This document shows, piece after piece, positions 20,146 to 30,420 of a stretch of 64,000 nucleotides of DNA. Each line of letters begins with the position of its first letter. The stretch's first letter is position 1. Under the pieces are notes generated by a model. The model was not told where the DNA came from. It saw nothing but the letters and a program-made list of their open reading frames with translations, and did no database searches. The translations under genes were made by a program, and so were the position numbers. Source of the DNA: Ilyomonas sp963847085 (GTDB lineage Bacteria > Bacteroidota > Bacteroidia > Chitinophagales > Chitinophagaceae); NCBI GenBank assembly GCA_963847085.1, contig CAWJYO010000003.1, positions 107,327 through 171,326 on the forward strand. Direction: 5' to 3'.

Positions 20146-23100
20146 ATGCAGTTCTCTCATCTTCATGTTCACACACAATATTCCTTGCTCGATGGCGCAG
20201 CCAACATTGACTCTCTTTATAAAAAAGCCGAAAAACACAATATGCCTGCTCTTGCCATCACTGACCACGGCAATATGTTTGGTGTATTTGATTTTGTAAA
20301 CCAGGCATGGAAAAAAACAAAAGTGGTGGGCAAAGATGCGAATGGAAAAGATATTTTAGAACCCGTTATCAAACCCATTGTTGGTTGTGAGTTTTATGTA
20401 GTGGAAGACAGAACAAAAAGAACGTTTACAAAAGAACAAAAAGACCAACGTTTTCATCAGGTATTATTGGCCAAAAACAAAAAGGGCTATCACAATCTGG
20501 TGAAACTAACTTCCTATGGTTTTAGCGAAGGCATGTATGGAAAGTATCCACGAGTAGATAAAAATTTAATTGAAAAATATAAGGAAGGTTTGATTGCTAC
20601 AACCTGTTGTATTGGCGCTTACGTGCCGCAAACTATTTTGCATAAAAGTGAAGCTGAAGCAGAAAAAGAATTTTTATGGTGGCTTGATATGTTTGGCGAA
20701 GATTATTACATCGAACTGCAACGTCATAAAATTCCCGAACAGGAAAAAGTAAATGCAATGCTCATTAAATGGGCAAAGAAGCACAACGTAAAAATGATTG
20801 CTACGAATGACAGTCATTATACCGACCAGGAAGATTACAATGCCCACGATATTTTGCTTTGTATCAATACCGGCGAAAAGCAATCTACACCAGGATTAGA
20901 CGATTTTGTAAACGATGACACGCTGGTAAAAAACAGTCGTTTTAAATTCCCGAACAATGAGTTTTATTTTAAGGGAAGTGATGAAATGATTCAGTTGTTT
21001 CAGGATGTTCCGCAAAGCATTGACAACACCAATGAAATTGTTGATAAAATTGAAGTGCTGAATTTAAAGAAAGACATCCTGCTTCCTGCATTTCCTATTC
21101 CAAAAGAATTTCAAACCTCATCGGACAGCAATTTAAACCAATGGAATTACTTACACTATCTCACTTACGAAGGTGCCAAAGAGCGGTATAGTGAAATCAC
21201 AGAACAAATAAGGGAACGTCTCGACTTTGAATTGTTTACCATTAAAACAATGGGTTTTGCCGGTTATTTTTTAATTGTAAGCGATTTTATCAAAGCGGGT
21301 CGTGAACGTGGCGTGTTTATCGGCCCGGGCCGTGGCTCTGCAGCCGGAAGCGTGGTGGCATATTGTATTGGTATTACTAATATTGACCCAATCAAATACA
21401 ATTTGCTGTTTGAAAGGTTCCTCAATCCTGACCGAAAATCAATGCCGGATATTGATACGGATTTTGATGACGAAGGCAGGCAAAAAGTAATTGATTATGT
21501 AGTTGAAAAATATGGCAAGAACCAGGTTGCGCAAATCATTACTTACGGCACAATGGCAGCACGAGAGCAGCATTAAAGATGTTGCCCGCGTGATGGATTT
21601 GCCTCTTTTTGAAGCCAATAATTTAGTGAAACTGGTGCCTGAAAAGGTGGGCACTTCATTGCGTCGTTGTTTAACCGCGCCACTCACTGTAAAAGATGGT
21701 GAAAAGTCTCTGGAAGAAAAAGAGCAATACGGCAGTGAAGACATTGAAAACGTCAAACGGCTTCGTGAAATTTATGCCGGAACGGATATCAAAGCGCAGG
21801 TTTTAAAAGAAGCCGAACGGTTAGAAGGTTCGGTTCGTAATACCGGTATTCATGCAGCGGGCATTATCATTGCGCCCAAAGATTTAACCGATTTGATTGC
21901 CGGTTGCTACTGCAAAAGATTCAGAGTTGTGGGTGACGCAAATCGGCGGTTCGTCCATTGAAGAAGCGGGTGTAATTAAAATGGACTTTCTGGGGTTAAA
22001 AACATTATCCATTTTAAAAACAGCGCTGGAATTAATCAGGCAAAATCACAATGTTGATGTTAATCTGGATGCCCTTCCTTTGGATGACGAAAAAACGTAC
22101 AAGCTTTATCAGAACGGCGAAACCAACGGCACGTTTCAGTTTGAAAGTACGGGTATGCAGAAGTATTTGCGCGAATTAAAACCCGATGCCTTTGCTGATT
22201 TGATTGCGATGAATGCCTTGTATCGTCCCGGCCCGATGGCTTATATTCCGCAATACATCGCCCGAAAACATGGAAGGGAAGAAGTGGTGTACGACCTGCC
22301 CGAAATGCGCGAATACTTAGAAGAAACCTACGGCATTACGGTGTATCAGGAACAGGTGATGTTGCTTTCGCAAAAGATTGGTGGCTTTAGTAAAGGCGAT
22401 GCTGATGTATTGCGCAAAGCGATGGGTAAAAAGCAAAAATCTGTGTTGGACAAAATGAAAACACAGTTTATTAAAGGTGCAACCGAGCGTGGCCATAAAA
22501 AAGATACTCTTGAAAAAATATGGACCGACTGGGAAGCTTTTGCGCAATATGCTTTTAATAAATCGCACTCTACCTGTTATGCTTTTGTGGCTTACCAAAC
22601 AGCTTATTTAAAAGCACATTATCCCGGCGAGTACATGGCGGCAGTGCTGAACCATGCAGGCAGCATTGAAAAAATTACTTTCTTCATGGAAGAATGCAAA
22701 CGCATGAATCATCGTGTGCTGGGACCTGATATTAATGAATCGCTCAAAGGTTTTGCAGTGAATGATAAGGGAGAAATCCGTTTTGGTTTGGGTGGTTTAA
22801 AAGGCGTGGGCGAAGCAGCCGTTGAAAGCATTATTGAAGAACGTGAAAAAAGTGGCAAATACAAAGATGTTTGGGATTTTATCAGGCGCATTAACCAGCG
22901 TACGGTAAATAAAAAAAGTGTGGAAAGCCTGGTGTATTCCGGTGCTTTTGATTCGTTTAAAGAGCTGCATCGTGCGCAATATTTCTTTTTGCCGCAAGGC
23001 GAAACATCAAGTATGTTGGAACGCATTATTCGTTATGGAAACATTTATCAAACTAATAAAGCAGGAAGCAGCAACAGTTTGTTTGGTGAAAGCACAATGC

Positions 23101-23819
23101 CTGAAATCGCGCAACCTAAAATATTGCCTGCTCCGGAATGGACATTAACCGAATTGCTCGACCATGAAAAAGAAGTAACGGGCATGTTTATGAGCGGCCA
23201 TCCTTTAAATCATTTTCGCTTTGAACTGAAATATTATGGCATCATGCCGCTGAGTGAATTCAATGAAGTGGCCGAATCGCCTGGCGCTGTGGCTGCTAAT
23301 TTGAACAAAACATTCCGCATTGCCGGTTTGATTACGGCAGCGCAGCATCGCATTACCAAAACGGGCAAAAATTTCGGTTCACTTACCATTGAAGATTTTA
23401 CCGGCAAAACCGAAATCATGCTGTGGAGCGACGATTACATGCGCTTTAAACATTATGTCGAAAGTGGCAAAAATGTAATGATTACCGGCTATTTTAAATC
23501 GCGCTACAACAGCGATCAATACGAGTTTAAAGTAAGCAATGTTTGTTTGTTAGAAACTGCAAAACAAACGTTGACAAAAGGCATTGACATTAATATTCAG
23601 CCTGCCAGTTTAACGCCCGATTTTGTAAATTTTGTAGAAAACAATGTAAAAACAAATCCAGGCAAATCGTCAATCCGGTTTAATATTTATGAGCCGTTGC
23701 ACAATTTAAAAATCACTATGCACACGATGGACCGAGGTTTTACCATGAATGAAGAGATGGCTGATTTTTTAATGGACAATCCTGACGTGGACATTAATGT
23801 TGAGCTGATGAATGCGTAA
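20146..23819 (+). CDS. dnaE: DNA polymerase III alpha subunit (two frameshifts)
   Basis: The repaired gene encodes about 1223 residues, the replicative polymerase. It starts at MQFSHLHVHTQYSLLDG, the PHP domain. The catalytic Asp motif PDIDTDFDDEGRQKV lies in the first piece. Finger-region RPGPMAYIPQYIARKHG and a C-terminal OB fold (FRIAGLITAAQHRITKTGK) lie in the third. Breaks are single extra bases near 21563 (restoring GTMAARSSIKDVARVM) and near 21901 (restoring DLTDLIPVATAKDSELW). An essential gene cannot be broken like this in a living cell unless another copy exists, so I read both as sequence errors. Confidence 0.95.
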
Positions 23820-23847
23820 AGTACAATAGTCATTAAATAACGGTAAA

Positions 23848-23883
23848 ACAAAAAGCGGTTGGCATGGCTCAACCGCTTTTTGT
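23848..23883. terminator. Bidirectional terminator between dnaE and the T9SS cargo gene
   Basis: A 14-bp stem ACAAAAAGCGGTTG / CAACCGCTTTTTGT has an 8-base loop. A and T tracts on both sides allow it to serve the two convergent genes. Confidence 0.85.
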
Positions 23884-23914
23884 TTTTGCACATATTTCCA
23901 ACGATTCTGACGGA

Positions 23915-24892
23915 TTACTTCTTCATAAAGCTTTTTGTTGTTTTACCATTATTGGTTTCAATTGATAACAGATAAAATCCACTTGATAAATTACTAATGG
24001 CAAAACTGTACAAGGCATTGTTGCTACCTTCTTTTACCATAAGTAATTTGCCACCGGCATCAAATAGCTTTATACGTTTGATAGTCGTATTGTTATTTGC
24101 TCTCACATTAACAACACTAACCGCAGGAATCGGAAATACGCTAATCTCATCCTTTCCGTTATCTTTTACAGAAACGATAGAAGAGTAGTTCATTTTACCA
24201 TTAACATCCATTTGCACAATACGGTAATAAGTGGTGCTATATAAAAGTGCAGCATCAATAAGGCTATAATCATTCAATGCCACGTAATTACTTGCAGCAA
24301 TGGTGTTTCCAATGTTGGTCCACGTTGTGGCATCGCTGCTCTTTTGTACCTGGTAATACTTGCAGTTTACTTCGTTGGCTGTGGTCCATTTTATATAAGT
24401 AACATTATTCCCGCGTGAAGCTTCAACCGAAATCCATTGAAGTGGTAATACACTGTTGCTGCTGGCAAGCGTTAGTTCATCCAAACTAATATTAGTTAAT
24501 CCATCAGCGGTAAGATAATTGTCTGTCATGTTACGACTAACGTTATTTGTAAAAGCTTGCCAACTGTTATTGTTATAAGCATCTAAAACGAGATTATTTT
24601 CGTCCAGCCCATTCAACTCATTATCCTTGTAAACGATGGTTATACTTCCGGAATAATCCATTACAGGCGAGCTAAAGCTGTACACGCGGTTAATATAATT
24701 TCCGGTTGCAACATGCGTAACGATTGCACTTTTTGTAATGTTGTTGGCGGTAAACAAAACATCTGCAGAAGGTGTAAGTACGAGACTATCGAATGAGATG
24801 TTTGCATTTTGCTGAATGTAAACATTGCCGCCAGCAGCAATGTTCATAATGGTTTGTGCTGAGAGTCTTATTGAATGTTGTGAAAAAAGCAC
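23915..24892 (-). CDS. Secreted protein with type IX secretion C-terminal sorting domain
   Basis: A protein of 325 residues is readable. The C-terminal 80 residues are a type A T9SS sorting domain (ISVFPIPAVSVVNVRANN to SGFYLLSIETNNGKT), preceded by an FN3-like stretch (VTYIKWTTANEVNCKYYQVQ). The export signal appears in another frame just upstream: MKIYIKGLVMICAF from an ATG at 24927. Removing one T from the six-T run near 24880 fuses it to SQHSIRLSAQT. The real gene therefore probably spans 23915-24927. It is likely a surface or secreted cargo; binding function is unknown. Confidence 0.8.
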   Translation of the reverse strand: MLFSQHSIRLSAQTIMNIAAGGNVYIQQNANISFDSLVLTPSADVLFTANNITKSAIVTHVATGNYINRVYSFSSPVMDYSGSITIVYKDNELNGLDENNLVLDAYNNNSWQAFTNNVSRNMTDNYLTADGLTNISLDELTLASSNSVLPLQWISVEASRGNNVTYIKWTTANEVNCKYYQVQKSSDATTWTNIGNTIAASNYVALNDYSLIDAALLYSTTYYRIVQMDVNGKMNYSSIVSVKDNGKDEISVFPIPAVSVVNVRANNNTTIKRIKLFDAGGKLLMVKEGSNNALYSFAISNLSSGFYLLSIETNNGKTTKSFMKK

Positions 24893-25020
24893 AAATCATA
24901 ACAAGACCTTTGATATATATTTTCATTGTAGTTTGTTTTTGTTGAAAAGAAAAATCTTCATTTCTTCCTACTCAACTCAGTAGTTATAAGTCATTCAAAA
25001 ATGAGTACTTTGTTTTTGCC

Positions 25021-25812
25021 TTAATTCTTTTCACCCAATTGCCAAACCGAACCGACGCCAACCGCCACTGCATTGCGTAAATCGGGCAGTGCGAAATTGG
25101 TTCTGCCATCACCGCCATAAGTGGTTCCTAAAATGCTAAACAGAGGCGTGTTGGAGGAAATTGATAACAAGCTGCCATCACAAAAAGCCCAACCGTCGGG
25201 CGCAAAGTTTCCGGCAAATAATTTTACTTCACCTATCATGGCAGATATTTCGCTTCCTAGACCGCTCCTGGATGGAAATAGACCACTAACACAGATGATA
25301 TAATTTAAACCTAAGCCACCAAAACCTGTACGTGTTATGAAATTTCCACCAGTATTGGTAGTAATAAAATTGTTGCTGGAACCCAGAGCAGGAACTATAA
25401 TACCCGTAGCCCTTACATTGCCTGCTACATCAAGTTTATAAGCCGGCGTAGCGGTTCCTATACCTACATTACCACTGTTGGTATTGTTTATATTATTACC
25501 GTTGTTTGTCCATTGGCTAACCGAAGATGTACTGGTAGCAAAAGCCAGCACTGCCCAGCCTGTATCTCTGCGCAGGTATAGCGAGCTATCGGTACTATTA
25601 AAAACAAACATACCGACAGGCACATTACTCATGGCTTTAATCTGGTCGCCGGTTAAACGGGGAAGAAGTAAGCCTTTTGTGGTGCTTTCGAGCTCAAGCA
25701 AAGAGTTGGCATTGATGGTTTTAGCGTTGTCGCCGATTTTTACCTGTGCGTATGCATTGAAAGAAAAACTGAAAATTAAGATAAAAACAAATGATAGGGT
25801 AATGCTTTTCAT
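25021..25812 (-). CDS. Secreted phage tail-collar-domain protein
   Basis: This 263-residue protein has signal peptide MKSITLSFVFILIFSFSFNAYA. The repeat NSGNVGIGTATPAYKLDVAG is common in Bacteroidota surface and fibre-like proteins. A tail-collar domain follows (GEVKLFAGNFAPDGWAFCDG, then GTTYGGDGRTNFALPDLR). It stops soon after the collar motif (GVGSVWQLGEKN), shorter than most relatives. No other phage gene is nearby, so this is a host fibre-like secreted protein rather than a prophage remnant. It lies upstream of the T9SS cargo gene on the same strand. Confidence 0.78.
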   Translation of the reverse strand: MKSITLSFVFILIFSFSFNAYAQVKIGDNAKTINANSLLELESTTKGLLLPRLTGDQIKAMSNVPVGMFVFNSTDSSLYLRRDTGWAVLAFATSTSSVSQWTNNGNNINNTNSGNVGIGTATPAYKLDVAGNVRATGIIVPALGSSNNFITTNTGGNFITRTGFGGLGLNYIICVSGLFPSRSGLGSEISAMIGEVKLFAGNFAPDGWAFCDGSLLSISSNTPLFSILGTTYGGDGRTNFALPDLRNAVAVGVGSVWQLGEKN

Positions 25813-25949
25813 AATGAACGGATTTTTGTTTTATTAAAGGTATAAATCTTCTTATTCTTCTCACCTTGATAAAAATACCTGTCTATTCGGGATACTTCTT
25901 TCGTCAACCTTTCCCTGTTTTTTGTATTGTTGAATTTATCATCGTCATC

Positions 25950-26258
25950 AGGTTGTGCTCTGAAATGTATGAGGTTGTTTCTTTCATTATTCGATACTTC
26001 CGCACAACCGGTTTCCAACTGTTCCGTAAGGAACAGCAGGTGGGTAGAAAGAAGAGAAAATATATCAAGACATTCGTTCCGTCAGGAACGATACTCTTAG
26101 TGAGTCATAGAGTATCGTTCCTGACGGAACGGAGCCATGTTTGGTTTTGCCCTTATTTTCTACCCACCTGCCGTTCCTGACGGAACGTTTGCCGAACGCT
26201 TATCAAATACTTCTTATGGATAGAAACTCTAATCATCATACATTTCAGAGCACAACCT
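25950..26258. repeat. 309-bp nested fold-back (palindromic) element
   Basis: There are three nested inverted repeats. The outer 23-bp arms (25950-25972 and 26236-26258) are perfectly complementary. The middle arms (26021-26050 and 26157-26186) share GTTCCGT(A/C)AGGAAC, GCAGG and TGGGTAGAAA. The inner perfect 23-bp arms (26075-26097 and 26109-26131) form a hairpin with an 11-base loop. The unit GTTCCGTCAGGAAC recurs four times and is itself nearly palindromic. No gene is inside. A degenerate half copy is at 13370-13500. Confidence 0.9.
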
Positions 26259-26459
26259 GCACCATCAGTTTATATAAGGTCAATTATAAAAACATTTCCC
26301 AGCAAAGGATGCAAACAAATACAATGAATTAACAACAGTAAATTAAGATGTGGCAAAGAAGTAAAGCCAGCTTATTAAGACAGGCTGAAATGGATAATTT
26401 TTGTGAGATATTTTATACAGTTGATGCTACTGAAATAAATCTTTTGCGCTCCTTTCTTA

Positions 26460-28163
26460 TTATTTCAATTCATACTTCAACTTACTTTTTCTATATCCAT
26501 ACATGAAATAAACAATCAAACCCAACACCAGCCACGATGCAAACCATGCCCAGTTAGTGCCCGTCATTCCGGTTAGCAAATACAAACAAGTTGAAAGCCC
26601 GAGTAAGGGAATCAGGGAATAGTTTTTTACAAAAGCAACGATGGCAATTAATATCATCGCAATCCAAAACACAATGCTCGAAATATTGAGAGAAGCATTG
26701 TCTTCCGTAATATTAAATAAGCCGGTAAAATAACCTTTGTAATAAAACTCTATAGCTGCAATGGCAATAAAAACGATAAAACCAAAAGCATACTTGCCGT
26801 TAATGTATGGCATGTTGAACTTACCCGCTACTTTTTCTTTTCGGGGTATTAATAACACGCCACCGCAAACCAGCACAAATGCAAATAAAGTGGCAATGCT
26901 TGTAAAATCGAGCACAAATGTTTTGTCCGTGAAAAGAAGCGGAATGGCTACGAGCAAGCCAGTGATAATTGTAGAAAAAGAAGGCGTTTGAAAACGCGGA
27001 TGAATCTTTTGAAACATGGGCGGAAGCAAACCATCTCGGCTCATGCTCATCCAGATGCGTGGCTGCCCCATTTGAAATACCAGCAACACGCTCGTCATGG
27101 CAACCACAGCAATGATTGAGATCAAAAATTGCATCCAGCCAACATGTGTTACTTCAAAAATTTTCGCCAGCGGATCGCCCACACCTTCAAACTGCCTGTA
27201 ATTTAAAACGCCGGTTAACACAAAGGTGAGCAAAATGTAAACAACCGTACAAATCACCAATGAAAGAATCATGCTTCGCGGCAGATCGCGTTGCGGATCT
27301 TTGCTTTCTTCTGCCATTACACTTACGGCATCAAAACCAATATAGGCAAAGAACACACCGCTTACAGCACTCATCACACCACCAAAACCATTCGGCATAA
27401 ACGCCTGTACACCCGCATCATTTGTAGGAAACCAATTGGCAGGCACAACATAATATGCACCCACTACAATTACCAACACTACTGCGCAAAGTTTCAATAC
27501 CACCATCACATTACTAAAGTTGCGCGATTCTTTTACACCTATATAAACAAGTGCTGTGATTAGAATATTGATGATAAGAGCCGGCAAATCGAAAATGATT
27601 TTGAGCGAACCAACCAACGGCGCACTGTTCCAGGCGTTGATTAACGCGGTGTTGGGAGAATGGGAGAGAACCGCCTGGTGCGCTTCCATATAGCTGCACG
27701 CAAGATAGTCGGGAATATGCACATTGATTTTGTGCAAAAAAGAAACAAAATAATCGCTCCACGAAAAAGCAACATAAATGTTTCCGATAGAATATTCCAT
27801 GATAAGTGCCCAACCGATAATCCATGCGAACAGCTCGCCAAACGAAGCATAAGCATAGGTGTAAGCACTGCCCGCCACCGGAATGCGACTGGCAAACTCG
27901 GCATAACAAAGAGCTGTAAATCCACAAGCTATTGCACAGATAATAAATAGAAACACAACACCCGGACCGCCTTTAAAACAAGCCTCACCCAAACTGCTAA
28001 AACTGCCCGCACCAATAATGGCGGCAATACCAAAAAAAGTAAGATCGCGCAGCGTAAGCACACGTTTTAAACCAGCGCTGCCACCATGTGCAGCTTCTTC
28101 ATTGGCGGCTGCATCAGCAAGTATCTTGGCTATATTTTTTTTCCTGAAAAGAGATGAAGACAT
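26460..28163 (-). CDS. APC-family cationic/neutral amino-acid permease
   Basis: This 567-residue membrane transporter has about 14 hydrophobic segments. The first segment has the APC signature FFGIAAIIGAGSFSSLGEA, followed by CYAEFASRIPVAGSAYTYAY, typical of CAT/YhdG-like members. The cytoplasmic N-terminus of about 35 residues (AAANEEAAHGG) is usual. The C-terminal NWAWFASWLVLGLIVYFMYG closes the bundle. Substrate is most likely an amino acid; specificity is not readable. It is a single gene, with the polyprenyl synthase gene upstream on the same strand. Confidence 0.88.
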   Translation of the reverse strand: MSSSLFRKKNIAKILADAAANEEAAHGGSAGLKRVLTLRDLTFFGIAAIIGAGSFSSLGEACFKGGPGVVFLFIICAIACGFTALCYAEFASRIPVAGSAYTYAYASFGELFAWIIGWALIMEYSIGNIYVAFSWSDYFVSFLHKINVHIPDYLACSYMEAHQAVLSHSPNTALINAWNSAPLVGSLKIIFDLPALIINILITALVYIGVKESRNFSNVMVVLKLCAVVLVIVVGAYYVVPANWFPTNDAGVQAFMPNGFGGVMSAVSGVFFAYIGFDAVSVMAEESKDPQRDLPRSMILSLVICTVVYILLTFVLTGVLNYRQFEGVGDPLAKIFEVTHVGWMQFLISIIAVVAMTSVLLVFQMGQPRIWMSMSRDGLLPPMFQKIHPRFQTPSFSTIITGLLVAIPLLFTDKTFVLDFTSIATLFAFVLVCGGVLLIPRKEKVAGKFNMPYINGKYAFGFIVFIAIAAIEFYYKGYFTGLFNITEDNASLNISSIVFWIAMILIAIVAFVKNYSLIPLLGLSTCLYLLTGMTGTNWAWFASWLVLGLIVYFMYGYRKSKLKYELK

Positions 28164-28196
28164 GAGGTGGTTTTGGTTGCGGAAGATAGGAAAAAA

Positions 28197-28284
28197 GTGA
28201 GAGGTGAATAGTGAAATGTGGCCGTAAATAAAATAATAAACAACTTATCTTTCAATTCCTCACCACTCACTATTCACGTCTCAC
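28197..28284. repeat. Short inverted repeat overlapping the polyprenyl synthase stop
   Basis: Arms GTGAGAGGTGAATAGTGA (28197-28214) and, on the other strand, GTGAGACGTGAATAGTGA (28267-28284) differ at one of 18 positions. The right arm contains the stop codon of the polyprenyl synthase gene. The element could serve as its terminator. Confidence 0.75.
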
Positions 28285-29246
28285 GAATCGCGGCTCACTA
28301 AATAATCAGCCAGTTCCTGCAGCGGTTTTTTACGTACTGAAACCACTGCAATATCTTCCAAATGTTGCATCGCAGTATTCATGTATTTGGTTTTTAATTC
28401 TTTGGCCCAATCGTCCACATTACAGGCTTTGTAAAGAGCTATCATTCGTTCTACTTTATCATCGTAAGTTCGTGTTAGCAACTCTTCAATCTCGCTGCGC
28501 TGCGATGGGTTAGCAACTTCCAAAGCGTGCAACAACAAAAATGTTTTTTTATTTTGCCGGATATCTCCGCCTACATCTTTCCCAAATTTTTCGGGAGAAC
28601 CAAAAGCATCTAAATAATCGTCCTGAATTTGAAAGGCAATCCCGATGTTTTTTCCAAACTGATACAAGTGATTGCAATTGTACGCACCCGCACCGCCAAT
28701 GATAGCGCCCATTTGCAAAGAAGCTGCCAGCAATACGGAGGTTTTTAATTCAATCATCAACAGGTAATCGGCAAGGTTTACTTTTGCCGCTTTTTCAAAG
28801 TCCATGTCCAACTGCTGACCTTCGCATACCTGCTTTGCCGTTTGGTTGAACAAATTGATAATCCGCTTTGAATAGGATGTATTGATTTTGTTCAGATAAT
28901 CATAAGCTACAATCAGCATTACGTCGCCGCTAAGCAAGGCCGTGCTTTCGCCGTATTTGTAATGCACCGTTTGCATACCACGGCGTAGTGGTGCTTTATC
29001 CATTATGTCATCATGTATTAGGGTAAAATTGTGAAATAGTTCAATGGCGGTGGCAACATGCCAGGCATCTTCTTTTATTGCATCAAACAATTCATTGCCC
29101 AACAGGCACAACGCAGGGCGAATGCGTTTACCACCAATGCCTAAAAAATAACGCCCCGGCTCGTATAATGAAGCGGGTTCCGGTGGAAAATGTTCCGTTT
29201 CAAACCGCTTTTTAAATTCAATACTTAATTCCTGAAATGACTGCAT
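28281..29246 (-). CDS. Trans-isoprenyl diphosphate synthase (polyprenyl synthetase)
   Basis: This enzyme of about 321 residues condenses isopentenyl diphosphate with allylic diphosphates. I use the start at MQSFQELSIEFKKRF; upstream codons in the same frame show no family match. The GGKRIRPALC segment binds diphosphate. The first Asp-rich motif is LIHDDIMDKAPLRRG and the second is FQIQDDYLDAFG. Chain length (farnesyl, geranylgeranyl or longer) cannot be fixed by eye. The last codons and stop run into the inverted repeat at 28197-28284. Confidence 0.88.
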   Translation of the reverse strand: MQSFQELSIEFKKRFETEHFPPEPASLYEPGRYFLGIGGKRIRPALCLLGNELFDAIKEDAWHVATAIELFHNFTLIHDDIMDKAPLRRGMQTVHYKYGESTALLSGDVMLIVAYDYLNKINTSYSKRIINLFNQTAKQVCEGQQLDMDFEKAAKVNLADYLLMIELKTSVLLAASLQMGAIIGGAGAYNCNHLYQFGKNIGIAFQIQDDYLDAFGSPEKFGKDVGGDIRQNKKTFLLLHALEVANPSQRSEIEELLTRTYDDKVERMIALYKACNVDDWAKELKTKYMNTAMQHLEDIAVVSVRKKPLQELADYLVSRDS

Positions 29247-29536
29247 GAAAAAGGTTATGTAATGATGCAAAGTAAAACAGGGAATGTTATAGAAAAAAGA
29301 ATGCTTTTGTTTTTGAAGAGGAAAGCAAAAAAACAAAGAAACGTTCTCTGGCATAAATAGATTGTTTCCTGCGGTCATGCTTTAGCAACAAATCCACTTG
29401 CCTATATAGAACTATCAATCCTTTTCGTATTCAGCCCTTACAATTGTCGCATTTGCACTGCAATAACACGATCTTCTTGGCGAGATTTGTATGGAAACAA
29501 AACCCATTTTTGAAGAAATTTCAAAAGCAAAATACT

Positions 29537-30130
29537 ATGAGAAAAATAATCGTAACTGAGTTTATTACTTTAGATGGAGTTATGCAGGCACCCGGCGGGC
29601 CTGAGGAAGATACATCAGGCGGTTTCAAATATGGCGGATGGAGTGCACCTTATGGTGACGCAATTATCGGTAAGGTGATGCAAAAACAGATGAAACCTTC
29701 AGATTTTCTTTTGGGCAGAAAAACATTTGACATTTTTGCCGGATACTGGCCCCAACATGCAGACTTTTGGCCGGGTATCAATGATGTTACCAAATATGTT
29801 ATGTCCAATACTATGAAAAAATCAGAGTGGAAAAATTCAGTTTTTCTCTCCAGCATTGCAGATATTGAAAAACTCAAGGATTCAGAAGGTTCTGACATTA
29901 AAGTTTGGGGTAGCGGCGAAATCGTTCAACTGCTGCTTAAGCATGATTTAGTGGACGAACTCTGGCTTAAAATCTATCCCTTAACTCTTGGTAAAGGAAA
30001 AAGAATTTTCGATAGTCGCCCGATTCCGGCAGCCTTTACATTAACTGATAGTGCTGTTACACCAACCGGAATTATTATTGCCGACTACAAGCGGGCCGGA
30101 GAAGTGCAAACAGGTACGATTGGAGAATAA
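29537..30130 (+). CDS. Dihydrofolate reductase-like (RibD C-terminal) family protein
   Basis: This 197-residue protein starts MRKIIVTEFITLDGVMQAPG. The fold-typical segments are SDFLLGRKTFDIFAGYW, DIKVWGSGEIVQLLLKHDLVDEL and LGKGKRIFD. It matches the YyaP/YwjB-like group of the DHFR/RibD reductase superfamily, whose substrates are mostly unknown. An upstream in-frame extension to 29444 has no family similarity. A MITE-like element follows. Confidence 0.85.
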   Translation: MRKIIVTEFITLDGVMQAPGGPEEDTSGGFKYGGWSAPYGDAIIGKVMQKQMKPSDFLLGRKTFDIFAGYWPQHADFWPGINDVTKYVMSNTMKKSEWKNSVFLSSIADIEKLKDSEGSDIKVWGSGEIVQLLLKHDLVDELWLKIYPLTLGKGKRIFDSRPIPAAFTLTDSAVTPTGIIIADYKRAGEVQTGTIGE

Positions 30131-30271
30131 AAATGTGAAAATAATTATTTCATTGGTAAGACGTACAAACGAAATATGATTGCTATCACCAAATGTATAA
30201 AACAACGCACAACCAATATATACTTGCTTGCATGAATTAGCTTTTTTAGCTTTATTCAATTAATAAATGGG

Positions 30272-30420
30272 CTAATAATTCGGTAGTGGTACAGTTTGAA
30301 ATATTTCAATTAAAACCTTCAATTAAAACCTGTCAGGTTATACGTTTACGATAATCGCTAAGAATAAGTAAACCTGACAGGTTATCGCCACTTTTTCAAA
30401 CTGTGCCACTACTAATAATT
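30272..30420. mobile_element. MITE-like element with 18-bp terminal inverted repeats and 9-bp direct repeats
   Basis: Terminal arms TAGTGGTACAGTTTGAAA (30284-30301) and its near-perfect complement (30394-30411) match at 17 of 18 positions. The 9-bp direct repeat CTAATAATT lies immediately outside (30272-30280 and 30412-30420), as a target-site duplication would. Inside are AACCTGTCAGGTT (30327-30339) and AACCTGACAGGTT (30371-30383), complementary to each other and each nearly palindromic. There is no coding sequence. The right direct repeat contains the pcm stop codon. Confidence 0.82.

Noticed and set aside
20146..23819. Split dnaE or intein as in cyanobacteria
   Set aside because: The pieces overlap and are joined by removing a single base; no intein motifs are present.
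25021..25812. Prophage remnant because of the tail-collar domain
   Set aside because: No other phage genes nearby, and the protein has a secretory signal peptide.
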